NCBI RefSeq assembly: GCF_900128885.1
Contig: NZ_FQTU01000001.1
Span: 1 to 64,000 of the forward strand
Source of the DNA: Alkalibacter saccharofermentans DSM 14828
GTDB lineage: Bacteria; Bacillota; Clostridia; Eubacteriales; Alkalibacteraceae
Direction of reading: 5' to 3'
DNA length: 64,000 nt
Part shown: in pieces, positions 58,812-64,000 of the stretch
How positions within the stretch are numbered: position 1 is the first letter of the stretch
Layout: each line of letters starts with the position of its first letter
Notes under the pieces: model-generated
Seen by the model: the letters and a program-made list of their open reading frames with translations, nothing else
What the model was told of the DNA's origin: nothing
Database searches by the model: none
Program-made: the position numbers and the translations under genes

Positions 58812-60685
58812 TGAAGGGAAGAATGTTAGCAAATCGTTACGAGTTGCTGGAGACAATCGGCCAGGGAGGAATGGCAATTGTCTACAAGGCTATGGATACC
58901 CTTCTTAACAGAACGGTAGCTGTTAAAATATTAAAACAGGAATTCAACGAAAATGAACAATTCATAAAAAAATTCAGAAGAGAGTCACAGGCTGCCGCTA
59001 GCTTGTCCCATAACAATATAGTCAACGTATTCGATGTAGGAGTTGAAGACAATATTCACTTCATAGTCATGGAATACGTAGAAGGAGACACTCTAAAGGA
59101 TTATATAAGAAAAAAGGGAAAGCTCAACTGGAAGGAAGCTGTTTATATTGCAAAACAGATCGCTTTTGCTCTGGATCACGCACATAAAAACAATATAATT
59201 CACAGGGACATCAAGCCTCATAATATAATGATAAATGAAGAAACAATACCCAAGGTCACTGATTTCGGGATAGCAAGAGCAATAACCAGTTCCACCATCA
59301 CTTTGGTGGAAGAAACAATGGGTTCCGTTCACTATATATCTCCAGAACAGGCAAGGGGTGGTTTTGTCGACGAAAGATCCGACCTGTATTCTTTGGGAAT
59401 AGTGATGTATGAGATGCTGACAGGGAGAGTGCCTTTTGACGGAGATAATTCCATATCTGTAGCTATCAAACACATTCAGGAGGAAATAGAATTCCTTGAG
59501 GACGATCTCGATGACATACCTGAAAGTCTTGAAGATATAGTTTTGAAGCTGATTAGGAAAAACCCCAAAGAAAGATATGAAAACGCCAAAGAACTGGTAA
59601 AAGACTTGATAGCTGTTCAAAGCGGTGAAAAGATCGCAGGAAGAGAAACAAAAAAACCTGGTATATTACCTGGTATCCTAGCGACTTCAAAACCTAAACC
59701 TGTTGTAGAAAAACCTTCTGAGAAAAAGCCTAAAGAAGGAAAAATGAAAAAAACCACCATGTGGATCCTAGGTGGCTTGATTTTGCTTTTTTTGGCGGTT
59801 ATTCTTTTATCGAGCAGGTATTTCTCTGTAAATGAAGTCTCTGTACCTTCGGTTGAAGGCATGAATATATTGGAAGCAGCAGAAAAACTGGAAGAGGAAG
59901 GTCTGAAATATGAAATCGAAAGGACTGAAAGCAGCGCAACTATTCCAGAAGATTACATAATCAGTCAAAATCCAAATCCAGGGACGATTCTAAAGGAAGG
60001 CCAGACGGTCAAGCTGGTTGTAAGCTCAGGACCTAGAGAAGCGGAAGTTCCTGACGTTACAGGCAAATTCGAAGTTGAAGGTGTCCAGGAGCTAGAGAAC
60101 CTTAATTTCACGGTAAAGGAAATATCACGTCAGTTTAACGACGATGTGGAAAAAGATAAAATATATGATCAAAACCCAAGACCGGGACTCATGGTCAAGG
60201 AAGGCGCTGAGATTATAATATACGTGAGCAAAGGCAAAGACACTGCAGTGGTAGAGGACTTTGTTGGAATGTCACTGGAAGATGCCAGACGTGCTATAAC
60301 AGCATTAGGGTTGCAGGTTGGAGAAGTCAGAGAAGTAGTCAGCGACAAGCACGGCCAGGGGATAGTTGAAAATCAGGATCCAAAACCCAATGCGGAAGTG
60401 GCAAAAAACAGCGTCGTATCCTTAACAGTGAGCAAAGGCAAGCTCCAAACAAAAGATATAACCATCAATATCGGGAGATATATCGAATACGACGACGATG
60501 ACGAAGTTCCTACAGTCAGCGTAAAGGTCACTTTGATCGATCAGTCAAGCAATTCTTCAGTTGTATACGAAAGAAATCACAAAGCTGATGAGACTATAAG
60601 CGTTACCCTTGAAGGATTAGGCGTTCAGTATTATCAAATTGAAATCGACGGTGAGAAATTCGGGCCTGAGATAATAACATTTTAG
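58811..60685 (+). CDS. prkC: PASTA-domain Ser/Thr protein kinase PrkC
   Basis: Membrane kinase that senses cell-wall fragments. About 624 aa. The kinase domain (about 10-275) has Gly loop IGQGGMAIVYKA, catalytic HRDIKPHNIM and DFGIA. A Pro/Lys-rich juxtamembrane linker leads to one helix (about 315-336, WILGGLILLFLAVILL). Three extracellular PASTA repeats (about 340-545) follow. A further ~75-residue tail (about 550-624, DITINIGRYIEYDDDDE) looks like an extra beta-rich domain. ATG 58811 is set by GGAGGTG. Confidence 0.95.
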   Translation: MKGRMLANRYELLETIGQGGMAIVYKAMDTLLNRTVAVKILKQEFNENEQFIKKFRRESQAAASLSHNNIVNVFDVGVEDNIHFIVMEYVEGDTLKDYIRKKGKLNWKEAVYIAKQIAFALDHAHKNNIIHRDIKPHNIMINEETIPKVTDFGIARAITSSTITLVEETMGSVHYISPEQARGGFVDERSDLYSLGIVMYEMLTGRVPFDGDNSISVAIKHIQEEIEFLEDDLDDIPESLEDIVLKLIRKNPKERYENAKELVKDLIAVQSGEKIAGRETKKPGILPGILATSKPKPVVEKPSEKKPKEGKMKKTTMWILGGLILLFLAVILLSSRYFSVNEVSVPSVEGMNILEAAEKLEEEGLKYEIERTESSATIPEDYIISQNPNPGTILKEGQTVKLVVSSGPREAEVPDVTGKFEVEGVQELENLNFTVKEISRQFNDDVEKDKIYDQNPRPGLMVKEGAEIIIYVSKGKDTAVVEDFVGMSLEDARRAITALGLQVGEVREVVSDKHGQGIVENQDPKPNAEVAKNSVVSLTVSKGKLQTKDITINIGRYIEYDDDDEVPTVSVKVTLIDQSSNSSVVYERNHKADETISVTLEGLGVQYYQIEIDGEKFGPEIITF

Positions 60686-60692
60686 GTGATAT

Positions 60693-61562
60693 ATGATTAA
60701 CGGAAGAATATTAAAAGGCATCGGAGGATTCTACTATGTGGAAACCTCCGATGGCATTATAGAGTGCAAAGCAAGAGGCATATTCAGAAACGAAAACATC
60801 AAGCCTTGCGTAGGCGATATGGTGGAAATAACGGTTGACAGCGATAACATCGGAGTCATAGAAAAAATATGCCAAAGGAAGAACCAGTTGGTACGCCCTC
60901 CAGTGGCTAACGTCACCCAGATGGTGGTGGTTTCGGCGATAACCGAGCCCAAGCTGAACTTTTCACTGCTGAACAAAGTCGTATTAAACGGTGAGTACAA
61001 CGGTTTAAGAATAGTTATATGCTTCAACAAAAAAGATCTTACCTCCCCCGAGGATAGGAAACTGATCACCGAAGCTTTCAGAAACACAGGCTATAAGGTA
61101 ATATTCACATCAGTCAAGACAGAAGAGGGAATAAAGACGCTTGAAACGGAGCTAGAAGGTCGTATTTCTGTCTTTTGCGGCCCTTCAGGAGTTGGGAAGT
61201 CGTCTTTGATCAAGCATCTTCTACCTCACCGATGGGAGGATTTAGAAATTGGCAGCTTGAGTGGCAAAGTTAAAAGGGGCAAGCATACGACCAGGCATGT
61301 AGAGCTGTTTAAGACAGGGGAGAAAGGATATCTTGCCGATACTCCAGGTTTTGGGAACATCGATTTGTCGAATATCGACCAATACGATTTGGAAGAGCTT
61401 TTTCCTGAATTTTCCGGTCTTAAGGAAGACTGCCGTTTCAAAGGGTGTCTGCATATAAATGAACCTGAGTGCGCCGTTAAGGATAAGGTAGGTCAAATTG
61501 TATCTGAAGAGAGGTATTCTTTCTATAAGGAAACCCATTTGGAGATATTGGACAAAAGATAA
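60693..61562 (+). CDS. rsgA: Small ribosomal subunit biogenesis GTPase RsgA
   Basis: Circularly permuted GTPase that proofreads 30S maturation. 289 aa. An N-terminal OB fold (about 1-65) precedes the G domain in the order G4 CFNKKDL, G1 GPSGVGKSS, G3 DTPGFG. The C-terminal zinc motif is in DCRFKGCLHINEPECAV. It follows prkC, as in Bacillus. rpe, which usually comes next, is missing. Confidence 0.97.
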   Translation: MINGRILKGIGGFYYVETSDGIIECKARGIFRNENIKPCVGDMVEITVDSDNIGVIEKICQRKNQLVRPPVANVTQMVVVSAITEPKLNFSLLNKVVLNGEYNGLRIVICFNKKDLTSPEDRKLITEAFRNTGYKVIFTSVKTEEGIKTLETELEGRISVFCGPSGVGKSSLIKHLLPHRWEDLEIGSLSGKVKRGKHTTRHVELFKTGEKGYLADTPGFGNIDLSNIDQYDLEELFPEFSGLKEDCRFKGCLHINEPECAVKDKVGQIVSEERYSFYKETHLEILDKR

Positions 61563-61577
61563 AGGAGGGTAACTAGG

Positions 61578-62222
61578 ATGAAAGGATTGCTTATCGCAAA
61601 CGGTGAGATAGGAGATAAAGAGTTCTACAGCAAGCTGATGGATAAGGAAGACTTTGAGTATATAACCTGTGCTGATGGAGGGGCAAACAATGCCTACAAA
61701 CTTAAAATAAAACCTGACTCGATAGTAGGAGATTTGGATTCCATCAATGAAAAAGTGCGTACGTATTTCACCGGGGAAAAGGTGGATTTTATAAAATATC
61801 CAGCACAAAAGAATGAAACCGATACGGAAATTGCCTTGTCCCATCTTATTGAAAAGGGTTGCAATAGTATAATCATGATAGGGTGTTCAGGCAGGCGCAT
61901 AGATCATACCATGGCAAATATCCATCTGCTGTACGAGTTGGCTAAAAAAAACATAGACGCGATGATGGTAGATGAATACAACTCCATGGAGGTAATCCTT
62001 AACGAAAAAGCACTCATAGGAAAAAAAGGTTGTACTGTTTCCTTGGTTCCACTGAGTGAAAGCGTAAAAAAAATAACCCTTCATGGGTTTTATTATCAAC
62101 TGAACAATCAGGATTTGGATATGGGTTCCTCCAGGGGAATCAGCAATGTAGTGACGGACAATAAAGCGAAAATTGAATTTGAGCAAGGCGTGTTGCTGTT
62201 GGTTTATTCGGAAGGGGATTAA
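61578..62222 (+). CDS. thiN: Thiamine diphosphokinase
   Basis: Makes thiamine diphosphate from thiamine and ATP. 214 aa. CADGGANNAY, DSIVGDLDSI and KNETDTEIALSHLI are the catalytic and metal-binding blocks. GCSGRRIDHTMANIHLL follows, then the thiamine-binding C-terminal domain with MGSSRGISN. RBS AAGGAGGG. Confidence 0.96.
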   Translation: MKGLLIANGEIGDKEFYSKLMDKEDFEYITCADGGANNAYKLKIKPDSIVGDLDSINEKVRTYFTGEKVDFIKYPAQKNETDTEIALSHLIEKGCNSIIMIGCSGRRIDHTMANIHLLYELAKKNIDAMMVDEYNSMEVILNEKALIGKKGCTVSLVPLSESVKKITLHGFYYQLNNQDLDMGSSRGISNVVTDNKAKIEFEQGVLLLVYSEGD

Positions 62223-62244
62223 CCTGAAAAACTCAGCAACCTTA

Positions 62245-62273
62245 AAAGGGGATTTTTTAAATCCCCTTTGTGC
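62245..62273. terminator. Bidirectional terminator between thiN and rpmB
   Basis: AAAGGGGATTT (62245-62255), loop TTT, AAATCCCCTTT (62259-62269). A- and T-runs flank both sides, suiting both convergent genes. Confidence 0.85.
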
Positions 62274-62465
62274 TTAAAGTGCTCTTTCGACTTTGTTGCT
62301 TCTTAAGCATCTAGTGCAAACGGAAATTCTCTTCGGAGAACCGTCTACCATGGCTCTGACTTTCTGCAAATTCGGAAGCCATACTCTTTTAGTATGTCTT
62401 ACGGAGTGACTTATCTGATTTCCAGAAACGGAACCTTTTCCACAAACTTCGCATACTCTTGACAT
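62274..62465 (-). CDS. rpmB: 50S ribosomal protein L28
   Basis: A 63-aa L28 with the family patterns SRVCEVCGKGSVSGNQISHS and SVCTRCLRSNKV. Four cysteines in two Cys-x2-Cys pairs indicate the zinc-binding form. It is transcribed alone and divergent from asp23. RBS AAGGAGGG on the minus strand. Confidence 0.97.
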   Translation of the reverse strand: MSRVCEVCGKGSVSGNQISHSVRHTKRVWLPNLQKVRAMVDGSPKRISVCTRCLRSNKVERAL

Positions 62466-62502
62466 TTACAACCCTCCTTAGCTATAATTGCATAGCATTA
62501 GC

Positions 62503-62531
62503 ATTATAGCATAATTCAATATGCAGTTCAA
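62503..62531 (-). promoter_or_regulatory. Sigma-A promoter of rpmB
   Basis: Minus-strand TTGAAC (complement of 62526-62531), 17 bp, TATAAT (complement of 62503-62508), about 37 bases before the rpmB ATG. Confidence 0.85.
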
Positions 62532-62600
62532 GAATAACTTGAAAATCAGGAGCGCTTACAATTAAAAACATGCATTGGAGTCAAATGTTGTACTGATGAC

Positions 62601-62629
62601 TTGAATTTAATAACGTGTTAAATTAGAAT
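62601..62629 (+). promoter_or_regulatory. Sigma-A promoter of asp23
   Basis: TTGAAT (62601-62606), 17 bp, TAGAAT (62624-62629), about 30 bases before the ATG at 62661. Confidence 0.7.
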
Positions 62630-62660
62630 AATAACCAAGAGAATATGAGGAGGAATAATT

Positions 62661-63011
62661 ATGTCAGCGAAAATATACAATGAGTTCGGATATATCAATA
62701 TTTCTGAGAATCTAATTGCCAATATTGCAGGACTGTCAGCTACTGAGTGCTACGGAGTAGTTGGTATGGCTTCAAAAAAGAGCACAGATGGAATCGTGCA
62801 GCTTCTAAAAGGTGAAAATCTGAGTAAAGGCGTGAAGGTGACTCAAAAAGAGGGCAAGGTCAGCATAGACTTGTTCGTTATCATCGAATTCGGTGTCAAA
62901 ATAAGCGTAGTGGCTGAAAATATTATCGAAAAAGTCAAATACAACGTGGAAAAACAGACAGGATTAAAAATAGAAAAAATAAATGTAATAGTAGAAAGCG
63001 TCAGGGTATGA
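62661..63011 (+). CDS. Asp23/Gls24 family protein (DUF322)
   Basis: A 116-aa Asp23-family protein. GYINISENLIANIAGLSATECYGVVGM and VEKQTGLKIEKINVIVESVRV are family blocks. Members sit at the membrane or in the cytoplasm and are linked to envelope stress. It is always found before the DAK-domain kinase gene, as here. RBS GAGGAGG. Confidence 0.93.
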   Translation: MSAKIYNEFGYINISENLIANIAGLSATECYGVVGMASKKSTDGIVQLLKGENLSKGVKVTQKEGKVSIDLFVIIEFGVKISVVAENIIEKVKYNVEKQTGLKIEKINVIVESVRV

Positions 63012-63033
63012 CAGCTTGAGGAGGTAATTCGGG

Positions 63034-64000
63034 ATGGGAATACAAACGATAGACGGAGCTTTACTGAAAAAAATGTTGAAGGAAGCGGCCTTAAACCTTG
63101 ATGCCAATAAAAAGACAGTAGACGATTTAAATGTCTTTCCCGTGCCAGATGGGGATACAGGAACAAACATGTCACTAACCATGCAATACGCTGTCAGAGA
63201 GATAGATAACATTGCTGATGGGACCGTGTCAGAAGTAAGCGCTTCAACTTCAAGCGGAGCTTTGATGGGAGCAAGGGGAAACTCCGGGGTAATACTATCC
63301 CAGTTGTTAAGAGGCTTTGCTAAGGGATGCAAAGGGCTCAAGGAGCTTGATATTCAAAATGCAGCACAAGCTTTGCAATATGCATCTGACATGGCATATA
63401 AGGCAGTTATGAAACCTACAGAGGGAACGATTTTGACTGTGGCGAGAGGAATGGCTGAATTTGCCATGTCAAATAATGAGAGCTATATCGATATGGAGAG
63501 CTTTTTGACAGATGTGATAAAGGAAGGCAAAATCATTTTGGACAAAACGCCTGACATGCTTAAGGTATTAAAGGATGCAGGAGTCGTCGACGCCGGAGGG
63601 ATGGGTCTTTTATTTATCATGGAGGGAGCTTTAAACGCTCTTACTGGCAAAGAGTCAACGTATCAACAGCCCGAAATTGAATGGGATAAGCCCGTTGAGG
63701 ACAGGATCGAGTCCTATGAGAATATAACATTTGGTTATTGCACGGAATTTATAATAATAGGTAATAATGACGAAACTGTCAGAGATCAATTGGCGGTAAA
63801 ATTCAATAAGCTTGGCGATTCAATAATAGTAGTAGGAGATGAAGAAAAGATAAAAGTACATCTTCATACGGATAATCCCGACAAAGCTATGGGACTGGCT
63901 CTTGAAATCGGCTCTCTTACCCGCATAAAAATCGAAAACATGCGTGAGCAGGTTCAAAACAGAACTGTGGAAAAGACCACTGCAAAAAGTGTCAAGCCAA
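63034..64000 (+). CDS. fakA: DAK (DhaL) domain-containing protein, fatty acid kinase catalytic subunit FakA/YloV (partial)
   Basis: The frame is open from ATG 63034 to the window end, so about 322 residues are visible and the C terminus is cut. The DhaL nucleotide-binding signature NVFPVPDGDTGTNMS (about 33-47) is followed by GARGNSGVILSQ and KPTEGTILTVARGMAE. VVDAGGMGLLFIMEG and the start of the middle DAK1-like domain (ENITFGYCTEFII) come next. With FakB it phosphorylates exogenous fatty acids. RBS GAGGAGGT. It pairs with asp23. Confidence 0.94.
   Translation, partial: MGIQTIDGALLKKMLKEAALNLDANKKTVDDLNVFPVPDGDTGTNMSLTMQYAVREIDNIADGTVSEVSASTSSGALMGARGNSGVILSQLLRGFAKGCKGLKELDIQNAAQALQYASDMAYKAVMKPTEGTILTVARGMAEFAMSNNESYIDMESFLTDVIKEGKIILDKTPDMLKVLKDAGVVDAGGMGLLFIMEGALNALTGKESTYQQPEIEWDKPVEDRIESYENITFGYCTEFIIIGNNDETVRDQLAVKFNKLGDSIIVVGDEEKIKVHLHTDNPDKAMGLALEIGSLTRIKIENMREQVQNRTVEKTTAKSVKP

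Noticed and set aside
59093..59620. Minus-strand 175-aa frame opposite prkC
   Set aside because: It lies fully within the kinase domain coding region, is rich in Phe/Tyr/Ser from reverse-complement codons and has no ribosome binding site.
1..64000. CRISPR arrays, insertion sequences, prophage genes or toxin-antitoxin pairs
   Set aside because: I looked for regularly spaced repeats, transposases, integrases and phage structural genes and saw none. The window is housekeeping plus nif.

Overview
The window looks like chromosome from an anaerobic, diazotrophic member of the Clostridia (Bacillota). The DNA is AT-rich, Shine-Dalgarno sites are strong AGGAGG types, and TTG/GTG starts are common. 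Gene orders are those of clostridial chromosomes: ruvAB/queA/tgt/yajC, SCIFF peptide with its radical SAM maturase, secDF/recJ/apt/rsh/dtd, yggS/sepF/yggT/ylmH, gmk/rpoZ/priA/def/fmt/rsmB/rlmN/stp/prkC/rsgA/thiN and rpmB/asp23/DAK kinase. The nitrogenase proteins resemble those of Clostridium pasteurianum: a long NifD, a short NifK and a thioredoxin-like [2Fe-2S] ferredoxin. Species cannot be fixed from the sequence alone.

Layout. 1-280: the last bases of a 23S rRNA, a 5S rRNA and a terminator. 295-2037: a divergent GntR/UTRA regulator and short-chain dehydrogenase pair, probably a small accessory catabolic unit. 2160-7509: a small membrane protein, HflX with an extra N-terminal JAMM-like domain, a YigZ-family protein, YebC and RuvAB. 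7510-17750: a compact nif cluster (nifH, nifI1, nifI2, nifD, nifK, nifE, nifN, nifB, [2Fe-2S] ferredoxin, nifV), all on + and closely packed. It is preceded by a leader with three intrinsic terminators. 17798-24559: queA, tgt, yajC, scfA, scfB, secD, secF, lapA. 24615-33808: recJ, apt, rsh, dtd, an MBL-fold hydrolase, hemZ, then a T-box leader and aspS. 33821-37868: CsoR- and RseC-like genes, then phoP-phoR-phoU behind a Pho box. 37985-46147: a DUF512 radical SAM protein, der, gpsA, tRNA-Pro, and a division-associated cluster ending in an RluD-type pseudouridine synthase. 46169-48475 (minus): a ferritin-like protein and RqcH. 48595-62222: dapF through thiN, a long translation, modification and signalling run. 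62274-64000: rpmB (minus), asp23 and the 5' part of a DAK-type fatty acid kinase gene cut by the window end.

How the parts work together. The nif genes encode the Fe protein, the MoFe protein, its two GlnB-like post-translational regulators, the NifEN scaffold, NifB for the cofactor core, NifV for homocitrate and a dedicated ferredoxin. No nifX, nifS, nifU, molybdate transporter or NifA-type activator lies in the window. No sigma-54 promoter is visible. Instead the nifH leader carries two small hairpins with A1/G4 hexaloops, each overlapping the 5' arm of a terminator. This suggests control by RNA antitermination, possibly by an ANTAR-domain protein, and is the most interesting signal here. 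The nif block splits the usual ruvAB-queA-tgt order, which suggests insertion into a housekeeping operon. Other regulatory elements read directly from sequence are a Pho box before phoP, a T-box before aspS and many intrinsic terminators and sigma-A promoters.
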